Positions 1-12,800 of a stretch of 64,000 nucleotides of DNA are shown here, piece by piece; positions within the stretch are counted from its first letter, which is position 1; each line of letters starts with the position of its first letter. A model generated the notes under the pieces. It was not told the origin of the DNA and ran no database searches. It saw only the letters and a program-made list of their open reading frames with translations. Both the position numbers and the translations under genes were made by a program. Origin of the DNA: Agelas oroides (lineage: Eukaryota > Porifera > Demospongiae > Agelasida > Agelasidae); the NCBI GenBank assembly GCA_949130485.1, contig OX422197.1, positions 8,222,212 through 8,286,211 on the forward strand, written 5' to 3'.

Positions 1-353
1 TGAGGGACCGGGCAGGTTAGCTGTGTGGAATGTGGGATGGTAGAGAAGGCACTTAAGGGTAGTCGTTAAAGTAGTAATTGTGTGTCAGCGATAGAAGCAT
101 TTGTGAACGAGATTGAGAATTTTGATCAACCCAAAATTGATCACTTGATCACCTGACCATCTTCAAAACCTCCTGATCACTTAATTTACAGGACAAAGAT
201 GGTTGCCACACCCCCTTAGAAAATTAGTGGATCTGTTGGTCTTGGTTGTCATATCAACCCCTCAAAAATGTTGATTACTTTTTTTTTTTTTTTTGCAAAT
301 GCTTCTACAGGTGAGTGGCTATACCGACTATAAGATGTTCCCTCAAGTCCTAC
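1..353. other. Left edge, nothing recognised
   Basis: This stretch follows the donor of gene 1 exon 354-517 and should be intron of gene 1. I find neither of the two terminal C-propeptide exons expected from gene 2 (TYHC- and GPACFF-like motifs) here on the minus strand. A T-run lies at about 279-294. Confidence 0.5.
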
Positions 354-3300
354 CTTGTATCCATCCTTCAGTTCAGAGAACGGCACACTGCTGCTTCCCA
401 TCCACTGCCCAGTGGTCTCTGGTGCCTCACAGTCCAGGCACGAGCATCCCGGTTTGCCGCAGTATACCTGGACGGCGTCGCTGGAGCTGCCCAGGTTGGG
501 GTCAATCCAGTAATAACCTGGAGGGAGTGACAAGTGTGCGAAGAACTCAAATTCTGAAGAAGGAGGCTTCCACAAGCACAGGTCCCAGGTTCTAGCTACA
601 CTAGCAGCAGGTTTCTTTGCCTTTCAAGGTGCACTCAGCCTCACCTCAAACATCACGAACATTGACTTTCAATGGGAGATTAAGCCCTTAATAAATATCT
701 CCTTGAGCGTCATGTTGCCGTGTGTTACGATATACATCTTGGACTTTCATGGTATGGTTGGCAAATTTTATTTTTGCAACGTATACCGTGAAAGTCCAAG
801 ACCCATCATTAATATTACTATTACATGCGCGTCGGGGTAAAAGGGTTAAGTGTTCTTAATATTCAATAAAAGTCACTCACTCTCGAGCAATCCGTGGGCA
901 AACTACGGTACGTAATGTCGACCGTGCGTATATTTTTGTAATATCCAATGTCGCCCAGCGCCTCTACATGCTGAATTGCTGCCCACAACTCCCAGCAATC
1001 GCCATAGGACAATTTACTATTGGGATATTGTTGTTAACTGGTTTTATACTTAGTCTACATTGTGCCTTCCCACAAGTCAAGAACAAATTATGACATAAAT
1101 GCAATTTTTTCATCGGTAAGATTTCCCTAGCCTCGTTCCCAGGCCTCCCCCATTTTTTGTTCTTCGGTTTGTGTTCAGTATAATACACGGAAACGGAAGA
1201 GCAGCGAAAAACGAGGAAGGCCTGGGAACACCTATCACGTGAGTGACGTCTGGTGGATGCCAGGTGGACTTTGGGGGGGAGGGGTACACGTTCAACTAAC
1301 GCACTGGACTTCATCATCGAGTGCTCCAACGTTAGCCAGGACCCCAGATGTTCACAAGATCAACAGTACTTGACTTCACCGGTTAGAAACTTGCTCTATG
1401 GCTTATTGCACATGAGTTTGTAGATGGCCACCGCCCCCCCCCCCCCCCCCCCCCCCCCCACGTCCGTCATTCACGTGATAGGTGTTCCCCAGGCCTTCTC
1501 TGTTTTTTGCTGCTCTTCTGGTTCCATGTATTATACTGAACGCAAACCGTGGGGAGGCCTGGGAACGAGGCTAAGATTTCCCCATGCAGCCTCGTTCCCA
1601 GGTTAGAGATAAAATCTGGGAGAGACCTGGGAACGAGGCTAAGATTTCCCCATGCAGCCTCGTTCCCAGGTTAGAGATAAAATCTGGGAGAGACCTGGGA
1701 ACGAGACTATAAGGTTGTTCCCTAAATGAAAACATTTTCGTACGCACCCTCAGTGAATGATGGCTGGCAGAGGAAGAGATCGTAGCAGCTTCTAGCTGGG
1801 GCCATTTGGCTCCCGTTTGGTTTCAGCATGGTATCCAACTCGACACGAATCTCATCAATTTCGTTGAAGATGGTAAATATGCCCTCCTGGAATAGCTTGT
1901 CACCCTGCTTCTGGCTGGCGTAGAATCCCTTGAGATCCACGGGTGGCTGTATGCAGAGAGCGGAAGACAGCATGCAGACATGGGGTTCAAGTCAACAGTT
2001 CTAGAACAAATCCATGATGCGTTTTGTAACGTAATTGTGCAGTGTACAATGAGATAGACTTCTTTTTCACTGGTGAACATTTTATTTCGGGTTTAATATC
2101 AGATTTGACTACTAAGTCAAACTTTCGGAAGGTCCAAATAAAGTTGGGAGATATGTAACTTACAGATGATCCGCCGAGTGGGACGGTGGTCTGAAGAGGG
2201 AAGGAAGAAATTCCGGATAAACAGTCAACTGAAGCAGCTGCAAAAACAAGATGTTTAACTCACTGATTGTCCGGCTGGACCAGGTTCTCCTTTGGCTCCC
2301 TAAAGAGGGAGGGAGGGAGGGAGGGAGGGTGGGAGGGTGGGAGGGAGGGGTGGGAGGGTGGGTGGGAGGGTGGGAGGGTGGGTGGGAGGGTGGGAGGGAG
2401 GGTGGGAGGGAGGGTGGGAGGGTGGGAGGGTGGGAGGGAGGGTGGGAGGGTGGGAGGGTGGGAGGGAGGGTGGGAGGGTGGGAGGGAGGGTGGGAGGGTG
2501 GGAGGGAGGGAGGGAGGGAGGGAGGGAGGGTGGGAGGAGGGAGGGTGGGAGGGAGGGAGGGAGGGAGGGAGGGAGGGGGGGGGGGGGGGAGAGTTTGTAA
2601 AATGGTCATAATATTTATGTTGTATCTATGATGTTGAGTTGGTGAAATGTGACTCACAGGTGGCCCAGATGTCCCCTGGTCTCCCTTCTCTCCCTGAAGA
2701 AAAAAAGAGAGATATAATATGATCAACACTCCATCGCCATCATAGTGAAGCTTCAACTTACTGGTGGTCCCTGTAGGCCAGGAGGTCCAATCGGTCCATT
2801 TTCCCCAGCTGCTCCGGTAATACCTTGTTGCCCCTGTCAAGATACGATGGAGTGCGAGGTAAATACAAGATATTGACAGTGAAGCACAAAGAGAATTGCT
2901 AAGCATAAAGTCACGATTGAGGGAAAGTTCTTTGAGTATGGTGTCTGTAGGTTGCATGAGAGTTAATTGATGCCTATTGTCTCTCAGGAGCTTATTCACG
3001 GCGCTCATAAGCTCCTGGCCTCTGAATGTGTGAGGTTATGCTAGAGAGCTATTGGGAACTACGTAGATAAGGCGCTGCCACATAACTCTAAAATCACACA
3101 AGTCCCTTATTCAAACTTCAATTATCCAAACACCCCTGTGTTACCCGAATCCTTCAGCTCAGTCTCATGCATAATGTAAGCAATAATAACGCGACCTGGT
3201 CCCAGCTAGTTTGGATCACCAAGGTGCACCAACAAAATAGATGAAAGTATACAAGAGACACAGAGAGGTTACATGTAGTTGCTAGGGATACGGAACATAG

Positions 3301-3832
3301 ACATACTCTTTGTCCCTTTGGTCCAGCAGGGCCAGGAGGTCCAGAGTGGCCAATGGCACCCGCCTCGCCAGGGTCTCCCCTTTCTCCTTGGAGACCTTTG
3401 TTTCCCCTCGTACCTTGCTCTCCTTTCTGGCCCTCCACACCCTGTGATCCCGGCAGTCCAGGTGCTCCCTGTGGAGTGGGAGGAATGTATTCACCCACAG
3501 AACAGACATAAAAACAACAAACAATTAAACAAGTTTTTGATCAATTACATGCGTCGAGAGTGCATGTGATCTAGAACAGAAAATAGACCACCATTTCTCC
3601 AATACCGTAATACCCTCTCCCCTTCCCTCACTCCCTCCCTCCATTATTCCTCTCTCCCTCTCTCCACCATCCTTCTCTCTTTCCCTCCACCCTCCTTTCT
3701 CCCTCCCTCCCTCCACCCTTCCCTTCAAACAAAAGTGTTTTTGTCACTGCACAAAGGTAGCCATGCACTCACGGGTGGTCCTGCTTCTCCATTAGGCCCA
3801 TCCCTACCAGAGGGACCCACTTCACCCTGCAC

Positions 3833-3866
<34 letters not shown>

Positions 3867-6800
3867 GTGATTCCTCGGGTGGAAGGACTTACAGTAGCTC
3901 CAGTAGATCCTGGAGGTCCGGTCGGACCAGGTGGGCCAGTCTCACCCTGAGGAGAGAAGGAGAAAAAAAAATGTACTTCTTGCCCTCACACGGCCCTCAC
4001 ACCCGGGGGCCCTCACACCCGGAGGCCCTCACACCTATTGGATACTCATGCAACTATGAAGCTAGCACATTTAGCATGCAATTTCTTCTCCACAGGCATA
4101 CATGATGACTAAATACCATAACAGATTATACATAATTATGTGGGAAGGGGTATTCCCCTGATTGTCATGCAAAGGGGTAAGTCCCTGTTATTATACAGGA
4201 GGCGTATGTCTGACCTGCAATCCTGGAGGACCAGACTGTCCTCTAAGACCAGTCTGCCCTTGGGATCCCTGCAAGAAAAAGGTAGAGAAAGATCAAGTCA
4301 CATGACATTGACTAGCATGCAGTCTGGCCCATTCCCAACCTCTCCCCTGGGGAAAAATGAGGTATGGGAATGAGATTAGACACAAACTGACCTTTTCTCC
4401 TCGTGATCCTTTAGGTCCAAGCTCACCACTTGGTCCAGGAGGTCCCTAAGAAATTCAAGAGCCACAAACTCAATTTTGGGCGTTATATTCAACAAAAGAT
4501 GATTACACTCAACACAATGACGGAGGTGTGTTCCCAGCTGGCCTAGCACTTACAGCGGGCCCAGGATCTCCTGGGGCTCCGATGGGTCCTGGTGGGCCCG
4601 CCAGTCCCTGTGCCCCCGCTGAGCCCGGGGTCCCGTCTTCCCCATCAGCTCCATCGTCTCCCTATGAGGTAGGTCATATATTTCAACTTCAAGGATCGTT
4701 GTAGCAAAACAGATCCTTCCAACAGTTCACTGCTTGTAGTTTAAAAACTGGTTCATATGAAGGAGGAGCCTGGTAACAAGGCTAAGAGATGATTACAGGC
4801 TGAGAACGAGTGTCTGTAGAGACTCACAGGGGGTCCAGGAGGTCCCTGGGGGCCGGTAGCTCCAGGTGCCCCAATTTGACCCTGCGGGGAAAATTCAATA
4901 CTGTAACTTATAACTGTTGTGGACTTGGTCAATAGCACACGTTGCATCATAATAGTGGCAGACATACGGGAGGTCCAGGCTCTCCTGGAAGGCCGGCTGC
5001 ACCAGGGTCACCAGGTGCCCCCTGTGTAAGGAGGAAAGGAGGGAGGGAGGGAGGGACATGGTTTCACTCAGTGGTTTAGACATTATCAATGCACAATTAA
5101 TGGCTTCTCGGCAGTTTTGACAACCAGCCAACTGTCACACTCACTGGAGGGCCAGGTTGTCCTACAGGTCCAGATGTGCCTGCCTCACCGTCCACTCCCT
5201 TCTGTCCTGGTAGACCAGTGATGCCAGATGGGCCTGGTGGACCTTCATTTCCCTTCGGTCCTACAAAACCTTCCGCCCCGGGTGGACCAGGAGGACCAGA
5301 TGGACCCTACAAGTGGTATGTATGTGCATGTCACATGACATTTGTACGCACTATATAAATGTACATGACTAGCTATCTAATTATACAAGTAGAATTTTTT
5401 TTTTAAATGAAAACAAGCGTATGTGACTAGAGGAATGGAATCCATAAAAAGTAACCACGCGCTTCGCTAGGGCCATCGGTGCACATCTTCACTAGGGCCA
5501 TCAGTGTACATCTTCGCTAGGGCCATTGGTGTACATCTTCCTAGGGCCATTGGTGTACATCTTCGCTATGGCCATCGGTGCACATCTTCGCTAGGGCCAT
5601 CAGTGCACATCTTCGCTAGGGCCATTGGTGTACATCTTCGCTAGGGCCATCGGTGTACATCTTCGCTAGGGCCATTGGTGTACATCTTCGCTAGGGCCAT
5701 CGGTGTACATCTTCGCTAGGGCCATCGGTGTACATCTTCGCTATGGCCATCGGTGTACATCTTTGCTAGGGCCATGCAATGCTTCACTACTGAGCGAGCC
5801 CCACACTAGCGGGACTGCATTGCAAGACGCGTGTGTATGTTGGTTTGTTTGTTTGCGGCCATATACCGTGAATTTTAAATGCGCATAAATATTTCCCGAA
5901 AATTGAACGTCCACGTGCAGGTATCCTCAATAGGTGATGGGCAATGCTGGCTACTTCCAGAGTGCAGCGTCGGCAACCGTAGCGGAGACGCCTCAAGTTG
6001 AAGCACGTACGCCACCCTACATCTTGTTTGTCACGGCAGCAACGGACAGACCATCAATGGCAGGCTGCTCGCAGAGCGTACAACTGAATTGTACACGCCG
6101 GTTTGTGACCATTTCAAGTAAGGCCCATGCATAAACGGCACTCATAAACGCCAGTGATTCAGCTCATGATTTCAGCATGAAGCTTAGTCTATTCATGTGT
6201 AGCCATAGTAGCTGCTTGCTCAGGCTCGCCCCCACAATGTTCTACATTTTCTAGTTATCTACCTTAGGTTGACTGCATGCTATTGCACAGTCCTGAGGCC
6301 AATGTTTAGCCAGGTTTTTGTACACACGTTATGTGAGCATCTTGGAGTGAAGTTTCGTCTTACATTAGGCAGGAAATGATACTACAAGGCTGCACCATAT
6401 TAAGTGGGCTTACAATATCTCCCGGACTTCCCCGTGGGCCTTGCAGGCCAGACCCTCCAGTTGGACCCTGTGTATAGAAATAATTGCACCTTAATTCATC
6501 ATCTTCATACTTTACAGACAGTTTCCATGGTGATTCTTACCGTCAGACCCCTGTCTCCTGTGTCACCTTTCTCTCCTCTCTCACCAGGAGGACCCTGAGG
6601 AAGAAATGGAGCTGACACAGCTAGACCACACTTTTAACTAGAGGCTGGATGGCCACCATGCACTACGTACCGAGGGTCCTGACAAGCCGTTCTGTCCAGC
6701 AAAACCTCGAGTTCCACGCTGACCCTACAGAAACAATGTTTAAGATATGCTCACTTTGTACCCGTTCTCTTTCACACCATCGATCCTCTTCTCAGTGTAG

Positions 6801-9800
6801 TTAAGGCCTGGGTCAGGTTATTTCACATGTATTTGTGTTTTCATCAGTACTTCAATATGGTTCATACACACTTCAGTGTTTCTATATAATGACTTGTTAA
6901 TATTATGAAACTGAAAGATTTACCCTTTCACCCACGCATTTAATTAGGTTATATCTGTCACGTGACGAAGATGGGTGGGACTGCCATCACCAGCAAAAAC
7001 AAACACAGAGGCTGATAGGCGGAAAGTATGCCGGGTAGCTAACCATTTCATAACTAACTTAAACCTCACCGGGAAGATTGCGCGAATTCAGATGCTCTAA
7101 CCAAGCAAACAGGCCCTCAAGAGATGGACAGTTGGGGCATCCTTTTGGTCACAGCAACTCTTACGAACAATATTTCCACAATCTACGCGGTAGGCAAACT
7201 CCTTGATGCCTACTCATTAGAATGCAGTCGTTAAGGTAAAGAAGTACCAAGCTATATAATTTCCGCCTCGTTCAACTTTTTCATTCGCTACACTCTATGC
7301 TGCCATCTCTCTGGAAGTCACGCGGATATGTAGCCACGCCCTACCTTTTTCACGTGGTACATACGAACGTTTACCCGCAAAACACCCGCAACACACGTAC
7401 AGCTGTCTTGGGCATCTAGTAATCATGTCATCGAACGTCAGCCTTCATCAGTCTACCGCTACAGCCAGTCCTTCTCAACAGTCAAACGTAAACAAATCAC
7501 AGTGCCGCGTGTAGAACTAACCGCAATCACATGACAGATCGTGCCATGTGCAATCGTTTCCATGGATACGTATGGCGCGCATGGCATTTCGCCGACCCAG
7601 GCCTTAACTACGCTGAGTTTTTGGATGGCTTACAGTAAACCATCATAAACTGGACAGTGGTGAGGTCTGGAGACGAAGCTACTTTCATTGCTGATTACAC
7701 CTACCTTTGTACCTCTGTCTCCCTTTGACCCCGCTGTACCTGGGTTACCTCTTGGTCCCTGCATATCATGAGAACCATTCTGGCTGTTACCATAGTAACA
7801 ATAAGTGATAGACATTACTATTGGGTCAATGTAATTGTTGACTATATGCTGTGCACCTGGTAGTGTTGTTACCATAGTAACTATAATTATTGGTGATAGA
7901 CTATATTGCATACTGTGGCAATCCAGAATTGCAAATTGCAGTTGGCCCATGCATCGTAGGGCTCTTGTGTAAGGTGTAGGGTTAGTGTTGCTGGTCAGGT
8001 CTTGCTACCTACAGTAAACTAACCACTCAATTTAAGATGCCGCACGTAACTGAACCTATGAATATTTCACATGCTACATTTGTCAAGTCAACCCAATCCA
8101 GTGCTACCACAGAACAAACATGACACCACTAATCATATTCTTGAGGACCAATGAACGGAATGTTGCCTAGGGGTGCCACACAGAGCTAGCTAAATTCAAG
8201 TATTAGTATGCATGAGGGGAGAGATTGCCCGACTTCCAGCTGGAATTATACATGCCTTTAATGAGATTCATTGATCTCAATTGGGACATTAACAACATTC
8301 ACAAGTATCCGAGGAGGGTTAATGAGATTCATAGCCCTGTTCTGTTCGGGTTTGAGTCCATGAAAGGGTTAGGGCATACTCATAAATATTCATCACCATT
8401 TACCCAACCCCAAGCCAAGCTGCCAATGTTTCAACAGAAGGTCAATAATGAAGTTCATGAGAGTCAACATACTCTAACCCTCCCATTGGATAGCTGACTG
8501 AACCCAGGGTTGTTCATGGGTAATGCTGAGGTCTAGTTAAAGCCAACTCATTACATGGACAGAAACACTCCAGATTTTAGAGCTCTGTCGGGCTTTAATT
8601 AGATTCATAGGCTCAATTAGGGTTAGGGATTTTAGGGTTAAGGCAAACCAGGGTTAGGGCTAGGGCTAGACTTAGGGTTTAATGCTCTAATTATATGAAT
8701 CTGAGTAATATTGAATTTGCAAGCATGTATGTGGTTCTCAGTTACCGATGTTCCGTCTGCACCAGGAGCACCTGGTGGTCCTCTTTCACCAGCTGAGCCC
8801 TGTGGAAGCAAAAAGTGTACTTATACACATGCAGGATTGGGGAAGGGGGGGGGGGGGGGGGGATAGGGGGAAGGGAAGGGAGGGAGAGAAGAAGGAAGGG
8901 GAGGGAAGGGTGGGAAAGGGAAGGAGGGAGGGAAGGGAGAGGAAGGGAAGGAGGGAAGAGGGAAGAGAGAGGAGGAAGGGAGGGATCCGGAGGGGGAGAG
9001 GAAGGAAGGAGGAGAGAGGAAGAGGGGGGAGAGGGGAGACTCACCGGCTCTCCTCTTGGTCCCTCTGGACCCTGAGTCCCAGAATCACCATCACTACCCT
9101 GCAACAGAGAGAGATCAACAAAGATGGGTAAGTCTCTTTCAGTTAATTGACACAAACATGCAATTCTCAGTAGAAAATATCATTCCTGACCTTTGGACCT
9201 TCAGATCCTTGACTACCTGGCTCACCAGGAGCTCCAGGTGCACCCTGCAATTAATGAGTTAATTAACACATTGTTCAGATGGTGAAGTTTCGTCAATGTT
9301 GTGTAATGGGCTAGCTACCGGTCCTACAACTCACAGGGGTCCCAGGCTGTCCATCCTCACCAGGGTCACCTCTCTCACCACGCTCACCAGCATCACCAGG
9401 CTGTCCCGAGCTCCCCGGCTGACCTGCCTGACCAGGATTTCCCTACAAGGTAGCCACACACACAAAAACAAGTGAATATCACAGGTATACATACAGCTGC
9501 CAGAATATGTGCCTGTGTCTATAGAATACCCTCATCCCTAGCCTCGTTCCCAGGCCCCACCCAGCTTTCTGTCGCTTGCAGTACGGAAAAGCCGTGGAGA
9601 GCCTGGTATCTTTTCTCACGTGAGCATGACATAATCGGAAAATGGCGAAATTTTGCAGAACAGGCTGCGTTTCGCGTATTTTAAACCGACTACACCCTCA
9701 ACGCTTGGTGTGTAAGACAGTCGCCTCCCGCTAGCTAGATACGTGAGGTAAGTTACCTGGTACCTTGGCTCTTTTCGCTGTTCTGGGCCCGGTGCGCCCA

Positions 9801-12800
9801 CGCACAATGAAACCCTTTCTACCATCCTTTCTATCCTGACGTCACTCACGTGAGAAAAGATACCAGGCCCTCTCCCGCTTTACCGTACTAATAAGCGACG
9901 GAAAGCTGGGCGGGGCCTGGGAACGAGGCTACTCATCCCCATATTCGGTGAAAATATAACCCCAAAAACACTCAAAAATATCAATTCCCTCTTTGAGAAC
10001 CGGTACCACTGATGAAGAACCACCCACAGGCATATATTTTCATTTTCAGGAGAAGTTTCGAAAGAAAGTTTATCGCCCATGGGTGTTTATTTTACGGTAT
10101 TGAGCATGATCATTTAATTTATGGTTAAATGGAAATTGTCATTGGCCATAGCTTACTGGGTTGCCAGGGGGACCCGTTGGCCCAGTCAGACCGGGAGGTC
10201 CAGCCAGACCAGGGTTGCCATTGGTTCCTGCCTGTCCAGCAGGTCCCTGCAGCCCAGGCTCTCCCGATGGTCCCTTTGGACCGGTCTCTCCTCTCTGTCC
10301 TTGTTCTCCCTGTGGGCCAGTGGGTCCAGGCGGACCAGAAGGGCCTGGTGGGCCAGATTCTCCGTCTCTACCATCAGCACCAGATGTACCAACTTCTCCG
10401 CGAGCACCCTAGAAAATGGAGGCAAAGCATGTGTGTGTGAGTGTGTGTGGTGTGTGTATGTGTGTGTGTGTGGTGTATGCATGTGTGCGTGAGTGTGTGT
10501 GTGTGGTGGGTGCATGTGCGTGTGTGTGTGTGGTGCATGCATGTGTGTGTGAGTGTGTGTGTGAGTGTGTGTGTGTGTGGTGGGTGCATGTGCGTGTGTG
10601 TATGCGTGCGTGCGTGTGTGTGCAAACACGCACATTCACAACAACCAACACAACACAACTGCCCAAGTTTTCAATCTCCAGTTGGCAAGAGAAAACTTGT
10701 TTCATAACTGCCAGGGCTGGAGTCGGCCAGAACCCTGCCAGAAAACTTATGAACACCATAAAAAGCCTGCCAACAAATGCAATTTATAGTGCGCAAACAA
10801 GCTAGCTATAGACGGACATGAATTCTTGACTACCAGCATTAAACAGTACTTGTGGCCATCAAACGGGGAGGTTATCCTGCAATAACGACTTTATTACTTC
10901 CAGAGTTGATTTAATACACATGTACTGTTGCAATGTGCGTACCGGTAGTCCTGGTTCCCCAGGGTCTCCAGATGAGCCTCGAGTACCAGCTTCACCCTGA
11001 GATGAGAAATAGCACCACGTAGCCATGTAATTACACACATACTGCAGCTCGACACATACTGTATTCTCTGAATGACTTAAGGTTACGATGAACAAGCTGT
11101 GTGCGCGCTTATTTATAATTATATTCATGACGTATACCGCAAGTCCGAATGCATTCCTACCGTTACTAACTTTGCGTCAATTTTAGCGAACTACTTTTAT
11201 TTTCTGTGGAAGATAACAGCTCAACGGCCATCCGTACTAAATTTTTTCGGTCGACTCGTCAAGTTTTGCCAAAAAAGTTCTGGACAAACTGTCAGAAAAT
11301 GGCTTTTTCGGTCGTGGTTTACGAAGAATGCTACTCAAAATTTTATGTAGCGCCTACATTTCGAGCGCTGCTTGAAAATTGCCATCGACTCGACCTAGAT
11401 ACTTGTGCTAGGAGACTAGTAACCGAAAACGGTGAGTTTGAGGGCCGTCAGTAGGCAGATATTTGACGCAAGAGAGTTTATGTGAAGGCTTTGTTCTGGA
11501 TGGTGTGGATTATAAGCTGCTAGAGCTGTTATGACCAAAAGAGCATTGTGTATAGCCTGGTCTTCGGTATCTCCATAGGCTTTTGAAGCGCTAAAGTACC
11601 TCCAAGCACTCTAGAGTTATAACCCTGACATTCAAGCGCATTTATTGAATTCTGAGATAGGACAGGTTGTTCATAGTTAGTTAGAAAGTTGTAAAATGAT
11701 GTTTCCTATAAACTATATTGTTTACAGTGTAAACTATCTGTATGTATACTAATAACAAGAAGGACCAAGCAGGTAGGAAAATGTCCCACTTATTGCATGG
11801 TACGGCATATATATATTGCCTAGGGATTTTGCAATTAGTTTACAGTAACCAACCCTCGTCCTCGGGCTCAGCCCTTGAAGTTCAGTACTAGTGGTTACTG
11901 ACATAAACCTCAGACTTTGTACCATGCAATATCTATTACATCGTGTTAATTTGACAATGAAGTCGTTCCAACAGTTTACATTATGTTCGTAGCACCATAG
12001 AAGAAACTCAGTACGTACCTTCTCTCCTCTCACTCCCGGAGGACCAGGGGTTCCATCTGTGCCAGGCAGCCCCTGAGAGAGACAAAGCCATCAACACTTG
12101 TACATGCATGAAAACAGCACTTCAGTGGTACAGCATAACAAACGTACAGGATCCCCTGGGGCTCCCGGGAAGCCCGGTGCGCCATCCCTACCAGCTGCAC
12201 CCTGCACACAAAACAGAAGCAACAATATGTCATGCGTGTGAGTGCATTGTGAAGGAGGGGCTAAGGGGTAGTGCACTGGTTAACAAAATTTGGGAGCATA
12301 CAGATTCTCCAGAAGGTCCAGGTGGGCCTCTTCCTCCGGGCTCCCCTACAAATCCCTGGAAGGGTGGGGGGGGCAGAACAGAGGTAAGAACAATTCATGA
12401 AATACGCACAGCTCAGCAGCTTGAAGCTCACTCACAGGATCTCCATTTGATCCAGGTGGACCCTCTGCACCTCTGGCGCCCTGCACAACAGAAGGAGAGT
12501 ATGAGTTGCCATGCATTTCTCAAGTGTGCTAGCAAGAGGAGCTCCTACCTTTTGACCAGTTCTACCGGGAGCACCTGGCAGACCTCTTGTTCCTTGTGGG
12601 CCCTGTGTTGGTGTTGTTATTGTTAATGTTGTTGTTATTGTTAATGTTGTTTGTTATTATTAATGTTGTTTGTTGTTGTTAATGTTGTTTGTTGTTGTTA
12701 ATGTTGTTTGTTGTTGTTAATGTTCATTAGTTGTTGTTAATGTTGTTTGTTGTTGTTAATGTTGTTTGTTGTTGTCAATGTTGTTTGTTGTTGTTAATGT

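Larger units (their letters stand above)
354..2190 (-). other. Gene 1 C-telopeptide and COLFI C-propeptide (partial)
   Basis: Exons: 2164-2190 (27 bp, TTVPLGGSS, after a strong pyrimidine tract), 1748-1946 and 354-517, then off the window. The C-propeptide drives chain selection and trimerisation in the ER. The recognisable core reads [10 protein letters not shown], then [19 protein letters not shown]. By alignment with vertebrate COLFI domains, C1, C2 and C4 are present, but the C3 position (normally GC after DPNQ) is Ser. The following segment has an unusual cluster, PGCSCLDC, three cysteines where one is usual. The remaining Cys positions fall in unseen exons. The 1230-bp intron 518-1747 contains two foldback repeats. 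Confidence 0.85.

Noticed and set aside
2160-3008. A 282-codon Pro/Ser/His-rich minus-strand open frame
   Set aside because: It runs through intron (CCCT/CCCA)n repeats and across real collagen exons in the wrong frame.
9539-9931. CTCACGTGAG E-box pair as a collagen enhancer
   Set aside because: The motifs are part of the terminal arms of a foldback element, so their symmetry has another explanation.
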